Shown piece by piece: positions 18,547 through 26,380 of a stretch of DNA of 64,000 nt; the first letter of the stretch is position 1; the number at the start of each line of letters is the position of its first letter. The position numbers and the translations under genes were made by a program. Source of the DNA: Rhodovulum kholense (GTDB lineage: Bacteria; Pseudomonadota; Alphaproteobacteria; Rhodobacterales; Rhodobacteraceae); assembly GCF_003053725.1 (NCBI RefSeq), contig NZ_QAYC01000002.1, positions 364,636 through 428,635 on the forward strand, in the 5' to 3' direction. Below the pieces are notes generated by a model. That model was not told where the DNA came from. It did no database searches and saw only the letters and a list, made by a program, of their open reading frames with translations.

Positions 18547-19878
18547 TTAGGTCAGGGCGCGTTCCGCCGCCGCGCCGATCCGCAACAGCCGCTCTTCGGA
18601 CATCGGCAGCCCGAGAAACGAGATCCCCGTGGACGGCACGCCGGTCGGCAGGGTCAGCACCGCGCTGCCCATCAGGTTGCCGATCCGGGTGTTGCGCAGC
18701 GCCAGCAGGTTCTCGGCCATGAAGAACTCGGAATCGGCCATCAGCCGGTCGACATTGGGCGGCAGGATCGGACAGGTCGGCAGCAGCACCGCGTCATATC
18801 CCGCGATGCGCGCGGCCCAGGTCGCCCGCAGCCGGTCGAGCAGCTGCCAGGCGGCGACATAATCGGCCCCCGAGAAGGTCTTGCCGCCGCGGAACCGGTC
18901 CAGCACCGGCGGGTACATCTTTTCGGGCTCGGCCTCGATCATCGTGCGCCAGGTTCCATAGGCCTCGGTCGCGAACAGCACGCCCGCCAGCGCCAGCGCC
19001 TCGGCCACTTCGGGCGCCTGCGCCCGGACGATGGTCGCGCCCTCTTCGGCAAGCCGCCCGATGGCGTGGTTGAAGCCTGCCCGGGGCGCATCGCGCAGAC
19101 TGTCGAGCGCGACCGTCTCCAGCACCAGGAACTGGGTGCCCTTGAGGCTGGCCCCGGACAGATCGGCCGGTCGGCCCCCTTCCAGCGCGGCCAGCAGCAG
19201 GGCTGCATCCTCGACGGTCCGCGTCAGCGGCCCGACCGTGTCGAATTTCGGGCACAGCGGCACCACGCCCTTCAGCGAGACCCGCCCAGACGTGGTCTTG
19301 AGCCCCACAAGATCGTTCCAGACCGCCGGGACGCGCACCGAGCCCCCGGTATCGGACCCGATTGCGCCCGCGGCCAGCCCGAAGGCCACCGAGGCCGCCG
19401 CCCCCGAGGACGATCCGCCCGGCGCCCCCTTGGGGTCGTTGATGCAGGGCGGTGTCGCCGTCACCGGGTTCAGCCCCAGCCCTGAAAAGGCCAGTTCGGT
19501 CATATGGGTCTTGCCCAGGCAGACCAGACCGCCCGCGGTCGCTGCGGCCAGCACCTCGGCATCGCGATCGGGCACCCGGCCCTGCAACAGCGCCGCCCCG
19601 GCCTCGGTCGCGGCGCCCGCGCTGTCGAACAGGTCCTTCCACGAGATCGGCACCCCGTCGAGCGGCCCGAGCCGAAGCCCGGCCCGCGCCCGGTCGCGTG
19701 CGGCCTGGGCCTCGGACAGCGCCCTGGCCCGGGTGGTGCGGGCATAGATCCGGTCGCGCAACGGATGGCCCGCGATCTCGTCGAGGAAGGTCGCGGTCAG
19801 GTCAACAGGGTCGATCTTGCCCGTCTCGATACCGCGGCCCAGATCGCCTGCACTCATTCCCAACCAGTTCTGCACCAT
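18547..19878 (-). CDS. Amidase-signature family hydrolase
   Basis: The 443-residue protein has the complete amidase-signature catalytic set: Lys81 (GVPISWKDLFDSAG), the cis-serine of GGSSSG (about residue 156) and the nucleophile Ser180 in DTGGSVRVPA. Between these lie the glycine/serine-rich core and GKTHMTELAFSGLG. The family includes GatA, indoleacetamide hydrolases and various amide hydrolases. Because gatB and gatC are absent, this is more likely a stand-alone amide hydrolase of unknown substrate. A hairpin follows the gene. It is divergent from the UbiH-like gene. Confidence 0.9.
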   Translation of the reverse strand: MVQNWLGMSAGDLGRGIETGKIDPVDLTATFLDEIAGHPLRDRIYARTTRARALSEAQAARDRARAGLRLGPLDGVPISWKDLFDSAGAATEAGAALLQGRVPDRDAEVLAAATAGGLVCLGKTHMTELAFSGLGLNPVTATPPCINDPKGAPGGSSSGAAASVAFGLAAGAIGSDTGGSVRVPAVWNDLVGLKTTSGRVSLKGVVPLCPKFDTVGPLTRTVEDAALLLAALEGGRPADLSGASLKGTQFLVLETVALDSLRDAPRAGFNHAIGRLAEEGATIVRAQAPEVAEALALAGVLFATEAYGTWRTMIEAEPEKMYPPVLDRFRGGKTFSGADYVAAWQLLDRLRATWAARIAGYDAVLLPTCPILPPNVDRLMADSEFFMAENLLALRNTRIGNLMGSAVLTLPTGVPSTGISFLGLPMSEERLLRIGAAAERALT

Positions 19879-19967
19879 ACGCGGCCTCCACCGTCCAAAT
19901 ACCTGCGCGCGAGGCTAGCGGGGCCGGGGCTTATGGACAATCCCGGGCGGACCGCCATATTCACGCC

Positions 19968-21194
19968 ATGACCTACGATTCCGAGATCCTGATCGTCGGC
20001 GGCGGGCTGAACGGCCCGGCGCTTGCGCTTGCGCTGGCCCGCGCCGGGCTCTCTGTCACCGTGATAGACGCCCTGCCCCGGGCCGATCGCAGCGGCGACC
20101 GCTTCGACGGCCGGTCCTATGCGCTGGCGCTGGGCTCGACCCGGCTGCTGTCGGCCATCGGGGTCTGGCCCGGGCTCGCCCATCGCAGCCAGCCGATCCT
20201 CGAGATCGTCGCCTCGGACGGGCGCGCGGGCGAGGGGGCTGCGCCCTTCTTCCTCGACTTCCACCATGGCGAGATCGAGGAAGGCCCGATGGGCCACATG
20301 ATCGAGGACCGCTACCTGCGCCAGGCGATGCTGGAGGCGCTTGAGGCCGAGCCCAAGGTTACGACGCTGTCGGGCGAGACCGTGATCGCGCAAGAGACCG
20401 ACGCGACCGGCATCGCGGTGACGCTGGCCTCGGGGCGGCGGCTGCGCGGGCGGGTGCTGGTCGGCTGCGACGGTCGCCGGTCGGGCACTGCCCAGCGCGC
20501 GGGCATCCGCCGCACCGGCCATGAGTACGGCCAGACCGCGCTGGTCTGTGCCATCGCCCATGAGCGCCCGCATAACGGCACCGCGCATCAGTTCTTCATG
20601 CCGCCGGGGCCGCTGGCGATCCTGCCGCTTCCCGGCAACCGCAGCTCCATCGTCTGGAGCGAACGTCACGCCCAGGCCGCCGCGATCCAGGCGCTGGACG
20701 ACGCCGCCTATCTGGACGTGCTGCGGCCCCGCTTCGGCGACTTCCTGGGCGAGATCCGGCTGGAAGGCGACCGCTTTGCCTATCCGCTGAGCCTGACGCT
20801 GGCCAATGCCTTCTGCGCGCCCCGGCTGGCGCTTCTGGGCGACGCGGCCCATGGGGTGCACCCCATCGCCGGACAGGGGCTGAACCTTGGGCTGCGCGAC
20901 GTGGGCGCCCTGGCCGAGGTGCTGGTCGGGGCGAAACGGCGGGGCGAGGATATCGGCGCCATCGACGTGCTCGAACGCTACCAGTCCTGGCGGCGCTTCG
21001 ACACGACCCTGATGGCGGCCGGGACCGATACGGTCAACGCGCTCTTCTCGAACGACAATCCGCTGCTGCGGCTGGGTCGCGACCTGGGCCTTGGCGCGGT
21101 TGCGGCCCTTCCCGGACTGCGCCGCCGCTTTATCCGCGAGGCCGCCGGGCTGACCGGCACCCTGCCCCGGCTGATGACCGGGCGGCCGCTTTAG
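19968..21194 (+). CDS. UbiH/UbiF-family FAD-dependent hydroxylase
   Basis: The 408-residue flavoprotein monooxygenase has an N-terminal ADP-binding motif (ILIVGGGLNGPALALALARAG), an early GDRFDGRSYALALGSTRLL stretch typical of ubiquinone hydroxylases, and the FAD-ribityl motif LLGDAAHGVHPIAGQGLNLG near residue 290. These enzymes hydroxylate the aromatic ring during ubiquinone synthesis. Which position (C5, C6 or C1) is modified cannot be assigned. Ubiquinone is the quinone of purple bacterial reaction centres, so its position beside the PGC is suggestive but not proof of linkage. The ATG at 19968 begins the conserved domain. Confidence 0.9.
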   Translation: MTYDSEILIVGGGLNGPALALALARAGLSVTVIDALPRADRSGDRFDGRSYALALGSTRLLSAIGVWPGLAHRSQPILEIVASDGRAGEGAAPFFLDFHHGEIEEGPMGHMIEDRYLRQAMLEALEAEPKVTTLSGETVIAQETDATGIAVTLASGRRLRGRVLVGCDGRRSGTAQRAGIRRTGHEYGQTALVCAIAHERPHNGTAHQFFMPPGPLAILPLPGNRSSIVWSERHAQAAAIQALDDAAYLDVLRPRFGDFLGEIRLEGDRFAYPLSLTLANAFCAPRLALLGDAAHGVHPIAGQGLNLGLRDVGALAEVLVGAKRRGEDIGAIDVLERYQSWRRFDTTLMAAGTDTVNALFSNDNPLLRLGRDLGLGAVAALPGLRRRFIREAAGLTGTLPRLMTGRPL

Positions 21195-21218
21195 TCCCTG
21201 CCTTTCCGAAGCCCCGAA

Positions 21219-21255
21219 ACGAAATCGCCCGGCCATTGGCCGGGCGTTCCGTTTG
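21219..21255. terminator. Bidirectional terminator between the UbiH-like gene and tspO
   Basis: CGCCCGGCC (21226-21234) and GGCCGGGCG (21238-21246) form a perfect 9-bp stem with loop ATT. TTCCGTTT follows on the plus strand and ATTTCGTTT on the minus strand, so it can stop both convergent transcripts. Confidence 0.8.
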
Positions 21256-21288
21256 TCGCTCGATAAGGTTTGCAGAGGGCCTTGCGGA

Positions 21289-21774
21289 TCAGGCGCCCGC
21301 GGGTTGCGCGGCCCCGCGATTGCGGCGCCAGATCGAGAAATTCAGCGCCCAGGCATAGCTGGTCCAGACCACATAGGGGGCAATCAGCAGCCCCGCGAAC
21401 ATGTCGGTCTGATAGAACGAAACCGCCATGGCCAGGACCGAGATCCACATCCCGCAGAGCACGAGCAGCGCCGCGCCGGGCCGGTGCAGGCCGAAAAAGA
21501 CCGGCGACCAGAGCGTGTTGAAGGCGACCTGCAAGCCCCAGATCGCCAGCGCATAGACAAGCAGCGGGCTGCCCGAGATCGCGACGCGCGTCGCGGCATA
21601 GGCCATGCAGATGTAAAGCACGAACCACGCCACCGGAAAGAGCCAGTTCGGCGGGGTCCATTTGGGTTTGTCGATGCGGTCATACCAGCCGTCAGGCGAG
21701 AAGAACGCACCGGTCGCGCCAGCCGCATAGGTGGTGGCGAGGAATATTCCGAAGAGGGGCCAATCGATCATCAT
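21289..21774 (-). CDS. tspO: TspO/MBR tryptophan-rich sensory protein
   Basis: This 161-residue protein is predicted to have five membrane segments and is rich in tryptophan (PKWTPPNWLFPVAWFVLYICM, WGLQVAFNTLWSPVFFGL, YVVWTSYAWALNFSIW). It is the TspO/CrtK homologue of the mitochondrial benzodiazepine receptor. In Rhodobacter the outer-membrane TspO affects porphyrin efflux and dampens photosynthesis gene expression in response to oxygen. It follows crtB with a 5-base gap in the same operon, the arrangement known from Rhodobacter. Two adjacent ATG codons could start it. Confidence 0.95.
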   Translation of the reverse strand: MMIDWPLFGIFLATTYAAGATGAFFSPDGWYDRIDKPKWTPPNWLFPVAWFVLYICMAYAATRVAISGSPLLVYALAIWGLQVAFNTLWSPVFFGLHRPGAALLVLCGMWISVLAMAVSFYQTDMFAGLLIAPYVVWTSYAWALNFSIWRRNRGAAQPAGA

Positions 21775-21779
21775 GGATC

Positions 21780-22835
21780 TTAAATAGCCTCGCGGCGATA
21801 TTGTTCCAATGTGGCACCGCGTCTCGCGCGCTCGCGCGCCTCGAGCTGGGCCAGGATCGAGATGATCTCGCCCGCGCGGCCCTCGCCCCAAGGGTTGTCC
21901 GACGGTCGTCGGGTTGCCGTTGCGTCGACCAGATAGGCACATTCGGGCAGCGGCTTGCCGTACAGCACGGCCGAGCGCGGCATGACCGTGACCGCCATCG
22001 CCTGCGCCGCCGACCAGATCAGCCAGCCAAGCTTCTGGCCCTTGCTGGTATAGGCGCGGCGCGTGATGTTGTCGTAATCGGCGCGGCGCACCTCGCGGCC
22101 GATGGCGGCATAGATGTGACGCGCGGCAAAGATCCCCGGGCGACAGGCGAAGGGCAGTTCGGCCACCCCCGGCTCGGACCGGAAATACAGCCGGTTGGCA
22201 TCCGACAGCAGCTTCTGGGTCAGGCGGCGGATGCTGGGCGAGGGCTGCGGCCGGGCCAGAAACTCGTCGACGTCGAGCCCGATCTCGGCCATCCATTGCA
22301 GCGGCAGGTAGAAGCGCCCCTCGGCCGCGTCCTCGCCCACGTCGCGGGCGATATTGGTCAGCTGCATCGCGACGCCCAGATCGCAGGCCCGCGCCAGCGC
22401 ATGCGGATCGCGGACCCGCATCAGCACCGCCATCATCACACCGACCGCCGCTGCGACCCGCGCCGAATAGGCGTAGACCCCCGACAGCGTTTCATAACGC
22501 CGCCCCATCGCGTCCCAAGCCATGCCCTCCAGCAGGGCTTCGGGCAGGGTGCGCGGCATCTCGAACTCGTCGACCACCGCCGCGAAGGCCCGGTCGCAGG
22601 GCGCGTTCCGGGGCTGGCCGCGATAGATCAGGTCCAGCCGCTCGCCCAGCATCAGCACGGCGGCCGACTTGTCATGGGTCAGATCGACCGCATCGTCGGT
22701 CAGCCGGCAGAAGGCATAAAGCGCCAGCGCCGGGTCGCGGACCCGGGCCGGCAGCAGTTTCGAGGCCGCATGGAACGAATAGGACCCGGTGCGGATCGAG
22801 TCCTCGCAATGCTTCAGATCCGCCGGATCGATCAT
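21780..22835 (-). CDS. crtB: Phytoene synthase CrtB
   Basis: The 351-residue enzyme condenses two geranylgeranyl diphosphates to phytoene, the first committed carotenoid step. The two aspartate-rich Mg-diphosphate sites are CRLTDDAVDLTHD (Asp47, Asp48, Asp51) and MQLTNIARDVGEDA. GRFYLPLQWMAEIG follows, as in squalene/phytoene synthases. The ATG ending at 22835 sits immediately after the crtI stop codon (TGAGATG) and fits the family. A start 27 bases earlier inside crtI is possible but less likely. It is the second gene of crtI-crtB-tspO. Confidence 0.96.
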   Translation of the reverse strand: MIDPADLKHCEDSIRTGSYSFHAASKLLPARVRDPALALYAFCRLTDDAVDLTHDKSAAVLMLGERLDLIYRGQPRNAPCDRAFAAVVDEFEMPRTLPEALLEGMAWDAMGRRYETLSGVYAYSARVAAAVGVMMAVLMRVRDPHALARACDLGVAMQLTNIARDVGEDAAEGRFYLPLQWMAEIGLDVDEFLARPQPSPSIRRLTQKLLSDANRLYFRSEPGVAELPFACRPGIFAARHIYAAIGREVRRADYDNITRRAYTSKGQKLGWLIWSAAQAMAVTVMPRSAVLYGKPLPECAYLVDATATRRPSDNPWGEGRAGEIISILAQLEARERARRGATLEQYRREAI

Positions 22836-22836
22836 C

Positions 22837-24393
22837 TCAGCCCGCCGCGACACGATCCGCATCGGGCACGAGCTTGGCCATCACCTCGGCCGAGGTGACG
22901 ACGCTGGGCAGGCCCGCGCCGGGATGGGTGCCTGCGCCCACCAGATACAGCCCCTCGACCTCTTCGCTGATGTTGTGCGGGCGGAAATTGGCGCTCTGGA
23001 AGATCCGCGGCTCCAGCGAGAACCCGGCGCCGAAGGGCGACAGATAGCGCGCCTGGAAGCTGTTCGGCGTGAAGACGAGGCTGGTCGAGACATGCTGCCC
23101 GAGCCCCGGCATCAGCTTTTCTTCCATGAAGTTCAGCACCATCTTGCGGTAGCGTTCGGCATTGGCCGTCCAGTCGACCGGGTGATCGGCATGCAGGTTC
23201 GGCACCGGCGACAGCGCATAGAAGGTATCGTCGCCCTCGGGCGCGGCCGTCGGGTCGGTGACGCTGGGCCGGTGGATGTAAAGGCTCATGTCATCGGCCA
23301 GATGTTCGGGCTTGAAGAAGATGTCCTTCACCAGCCCCTTGTAGCGCGGCCCGTTCAGCACAGTGTGATGGCCCACGTCCTTCCACATGCCGCGGGTGCC
23401 CTTGGTGCCGAAATACCAGACGAAAAGCCCCATCGACCAGCGCTTCTTCGCCAGGCTTTCATCGGTCCAGCGCCAGCGGCGGGTGTTGCGCAGCAGGTGG
23501 CTGTAGGTAAAGCCCGAGTCGGCATTCGAGACGACGACATCGGCCTTGAGAACCTCGCCCGAGGCCAGCTTGACCCCGGTCGCCCTGTGCTTCGTCACCA
23601 GGATCTCGTCGACCTCGGTCTGCATCCGCAGCACGCCGCCCTGATCCTCGATGACGCCCGCCATCGCCTTGGCGATCGCGGCGACGCCGCCCATCGCGTA
23701 ATGCACCCCGAATTCCTTCTCGAGATGGCTGACGAGGATATACATCGAGGTGACGTTGAACGGATCGCCCCCGATGAACAGCGGATGGAACGACAGCGCC
23801 ATGCGCAGGCGTTCATCCTTCACCCGGCTCGCGGCATGGGCGTAGACGGACCGGTCAGCGCGCAGCATCCCGAAGATGTGCAGGACCTTGGCCAGTTCCT
23901 TCCACTCGTTCATCGGACGGCGGCCGAGCCCCTCGAACCCGAACCAGTAGCGTTTCTCGCTGTCCTTCAGGAACTGGTCATAGCCCGCCAGATCGCCCGG
24001 CGAGAGCCGCGCCACCTCGGCCCGCATTTTTTCCGTGTCCTGCCGGGCGCGGAAGCGTTCGCCGTCGGGGAAGACGATCTCGTAGAACGGGTCCATCGGG
24101 ACCAGCGAGACGTCCTTGTCGAAATCGCGCCCACAGGCGGACCAAAGGTCGCGGAAGACCTGCGGCACGGTGACGATGGTCGGCCCCAGATCGAAGCGGT
24201 GCCTGTCCTGCCAGATCGCCGATCCGCGCCCGCCGGGCACGTCGAGCTTGTCGATGACGGTGACGGAATATCCCTTGGCGCCCAGACGCATGGCCGCGGC
24301 CAGTCCGCCCAACCCGGCTCCGATTACAACGGCGTGCGGGCGTTTGGCCCGAACGGCCTCATCCGCCAGGGCGGGATCGACTCGTGTCATCAT
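22837..24393 (-). CDS. crtI: Phytoene desaturase CrtI
   Basis: The 518-residue bacterial-type phytoene desaturase introduces the double bonds leading to neurosporene or lycopene. The dinucleotide fold is VVIGAGLGGLAAAMRLGAKG (GxGxxG at 25-30), followed by VIDKLDVPGGRGS. The C-terminal carotenoid-desaturase signature GLYLVGAGTHPGAGLPSVV is intact. Two consecutive ATG codons open the frame. It is the first gene of a leftward operon and diverges from crtA across 131 bases that contain a PpsR-type operator. With CrtA present, the end products are probably spheroidene and spheroidenone, though crtC, crtD and crtF are not in this window. Confidence 0.97.
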   Translation of the reverse strand: MMTRVDPALADEAVRAKRPHAVVIGAGLGGLAAAMRLGAKGYSVTVIDKLDVPGGRGSAIWQDRHRFDLGPTIVTVPQVFRDLWSACGRDFDKDVSLVPMDPFYEIVFPDGERFRARQDTEKMRAEVARLSPGDLAGYDQFLKDSEKRYWFGFEGLGRRPMNEWKELAKVLHIFGMLRADRSVYAHAASRVKDERLRMALSFHPLFIGGDPFNVTSMYILVSHLEKEFGVHYAMGGVAAIAKAMAGVIEDQGGVLRMQTEVDEILVTKHRATGVKLASGEVLKADVVVSNADSGFTYSHLLRNTRRWRWTDESLAKKRWSMGLFVWYFGTKGTRGMWKDVGHHTVLNGPRYKGLVKDIFFKPEHLADDMSLYIHRPSVTDPTAAPEGDDTFYALSPVPNLHADHPVDWTANAERYRKMVLNFMEEKLMPGLGQHVSTSLVFTPNSFQARYLSPFGAGFSLEPRIFQSANFRPHNISEEVEGLYLVGAGTHPGAGLPSVVTSAEVMAKLVPDADRVAAG

Positions 24394-24409
24394 GTCGCTA
24401 GGTTAAACC

Positions 24410-24427
24410 TGTCTAGTTTAGTTTACA
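24410..24427. promoter_or_regulatory. PpsR/CrtJ-type operator between crtI and crtA
   Basis: The 18-mer TGTCTAGTTTAGTTTACA matches the consensus TGT-N12-ACA bound by the redox repressor PpsR/CrtJ. It lies 16 bases from the crtI ATG and 97 bases from crtA, so it could control both divergent operons, and PpsR is encoded in the same window. Confidence 0.8.
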
Positions 24428-24524
24428 ATGCTTCTACCGGATACGCGCCGGGGGCGGCAGGTTCCTTGCGGTCGCACCCCGAAGAGCCCAGAAGATGACC
24501 GACAGCCGTTTAGGAGAGTCGCAT

Positions 24525-25370
24525 ATGCAAGTCGTCACCATCAGCTTTTTTCGTTATGACAACTGGGCTTCGCGCCTCGAGGCGCTGAGCCAGATGGCCC
24601 GCGGCCGCTACGCTTTGAAGACCGTTCCGGGGCTGGAATTCTTCAAGCTTCTGGGCACCGGCTCGGACGAGGGGTTCAACCCGCGCCCCAACGTCAACGT
24701 CAACGCGATTCTCTGCGTCTGGCCCGACATGGCGACCGCCAAGGCGGGCCTGAAGGGCTCGATCACCCACCGGACGCTGCGTGATCACTCCTGCGAAGCC
24801 TACACGATCTACCTGACCCCCACCTCGGCCCGCGGCATGTGGTCCGGCGTCGAGCCGCTGAAGGTCACCGAAAAGGCCGAACCGGGCCCGCTGGCCGTGC
24901 TGACCCGCGCCACCGTCAAGCTGCCCATCGCGCTGCAGTTCTGGAAGCACGTGCCGCAGATCCAGAAAGAGGTCGCGGCCGACCCGACCTGCGTCTTCCA
25001 CATGGGCATGGCCGAGGTGCCCTGGGTGCAGCAGGTCACCTTCTCGCTGTGGAAGGGCACCGGCACGATGGCGGGCTTCGCCCATGGCGAGACCCCGCAT
25101 GGCCATGCGATCCGGGCCGCCTATGGCGACCACTGGTTCAAGGAAGACCTCTATGCCCGCTTCAAAATCCTCGAGGAAGAGGGTACGTGGGAGGGCGGAA
25201 GCCCGATGGCCCTGCTGAACGCCGACGCCAGACCGGCTGCCCCGGCCCCGGCCGCACCGCCCGCGGCTGAAAAACCGGTGGCCGAAGAACCCGCGGCCGA
25301 GAAACCCGCGAAGCCCACGAAGGCCCCCAAGAAATCCCGGGGACCCAAGAAATCGAAAGTGAACGCATGA
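24525..25370 (+). CDS. crtA: Spheroidene monooxygenase CrtA
   Basis: The 281-residue enzyme adds the C-2 keto group to spheroidene under oxygen, giving spheroidenone. The N-terminal QVVTISFFRYDNWASRLEAL and the internal FHMGMAEVPWVQQVTFSLW are characteristic of CrtA. The ATG at 24525 is preceded by GGAGAG. The family domain ends near residue 230. The last 46 residues (236-281) form a low-complexity Ala/Pro/Glu/Lys tail ending in a strongly basic KKSRGPKKSK stretch, which resembles a disordered linker with a nucleic-acid- or membrane-binding end. The stop overlaps bchI by 4 bases. Confidence 0.95.
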   Translation: MQVVTISFFRYDNWASRLEALSQMARGRYALKTVPGLEFFKLLGTGSDEGFNPRPNVNVNAILCVWPDMATAKAGLKGSITHRTLRDHSCEAYTIYLTPTSARGMWSGVEPLKVTEKAEPGPLAVLTRATVKLPIALQFWKHVPQIQKEVAADPTCVFHMGMAEVPWVQQVTFSLWKGTGTMAGFAHGETPHGHAIRAAYGDHWFKEDLYARFKILEEEGTWEGGSPMALLNADARPAAPAPAAPPAAEKPVAEEPAAEKPAKPTKAPKKSRGPKKSKVNA

Positions 25371-26380
25371 CTCAACCCTTTCCCTTCTCCGCCATCGTCG
25401 GCCAGGAGGAGATGAAGCAGGCGATGATCCTCACGGCAATCGACCCGGGGATCGGTGGCGTTCTGGTGTTCGGCGACCGCGGAACCGGCAAATCGACGGC
25501 CGTACGCGCGCTGGCCGCCCTTCTGCCGCCGATCCACGCGGTCGCAAGCTGCCCGGTCAACTCGCCCTCGCTGGACCAGTGCCCGGACTGGGCGCACCTG
25601 ACCTCGACCGAGATCGTCACGCGGCCGACCCCCGTGGTCGACCTGCCGCTGGGCGTGACCGAGGACCGGGTGGTCGGCGCGCTCGACATCGAGAAGGCGC
25701 TGACCAATGGCGAGAAGGCGTTCGAGCCCGGCCTGCTGGCGCGGGCGAACCGCGGCTATCTCTATATCGACGAGGTCAACCTGCTGGAGGACCATATCGT
25801 CGACCTGCTGCTGGACGTCGCCCAGTCGGGCGAGAACGTGGTGGAACGGGAAGGTCTGTCGATCCGGCACCCGGCGCGCTTCGTGCTCGTCGGGTCCGGC
25901 AACCCCGAAGAGGGCGAGCTGCGCCCGCAGCTTCTGGACCGCTTCGGCCTGTCGGTCGAGGTGACCTCGCCCAAGGACATCGACACCCGGATCGAGGTGA
26001 TCCGCCGCCGCGACACCTACGAGATGGACTACGAGGGCTTCATGGAGAAATGGCGCCCCGCCGATGCCGAGCTGCGCGACCGGATCGTGGCCGCCCGGGG
26101 CCATCTCAAGACCATGGCCAGCGACGAGTCCGTGCTGCGCGACTGCGCCGAGCTGTGCCTGGCGCTGGGCTCCGACGGGCTTCGGGGCGAACTGACGCTG
26201 CTGAAGGCGTCGCGTGCGCTGGCGGCCTTCGAGGGCGCCGATGCGGTGACCCGGGCGCATGTGCGTCAGGTCGCGCCCTCTGCGCTGCGCCACCGCCTGC
26301 GCCGCGATCCGCTGGACGAGGCCGGGTCCACCACCCGCGTGGGCCGCGTGGTCGAGGAGGTGCTGGGTGAGCCTGCCTGA
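25367..26380 (+). CDS. bchI: Magnesium chelatase ATPase subunit BchI
   Basis: The 337-residue AAA+ subunit drives Mg2+ insertion into protoporphyrin IX together with BchD and BchH. Walker A is GDRGTGKST (36-44). Walker B is YLYIDEVNLLEDH with Asp136 and Glu137. The inserted helix region and the sensor/arginine-finger part (LLDRFGLSVEV) follow. The size is typical. Its start overlaps the crtA stop and its end overlaps the bchD start by 14 bases, so the chelatase subunits are probably translationally coupled to CrtA. Confidence 0.98.
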   Translation: MTQPFPFSAIVGQEEMKQAMILTAIDPGIGGVLVFGDRGTGKSTAVRALAALLPPIHAVASCPVNSPSLDQCPDWAHLTSTEIVTRPTPVVDLPLGVTEDRVVGALDIEKALTNGEKAFEPGLLARANRGYLYIDEVNLLEDHIVDLLLDVAQSGENVVEREGLSIRHPARFVLVGSGNPEEGELRPQLLDRFGLSVEVTSPKDIDTRIEVIRRRDTYEMDYEGFMEKWRPADAELRDRIVAARGHLKTMASDESVLRDCAELCLALGSDGLRGELTLLKASRALAAFEGADAVTRAHVRQVAPSALRHRLRRDPLDEAGSTTRVGRVVEEVLGEPA

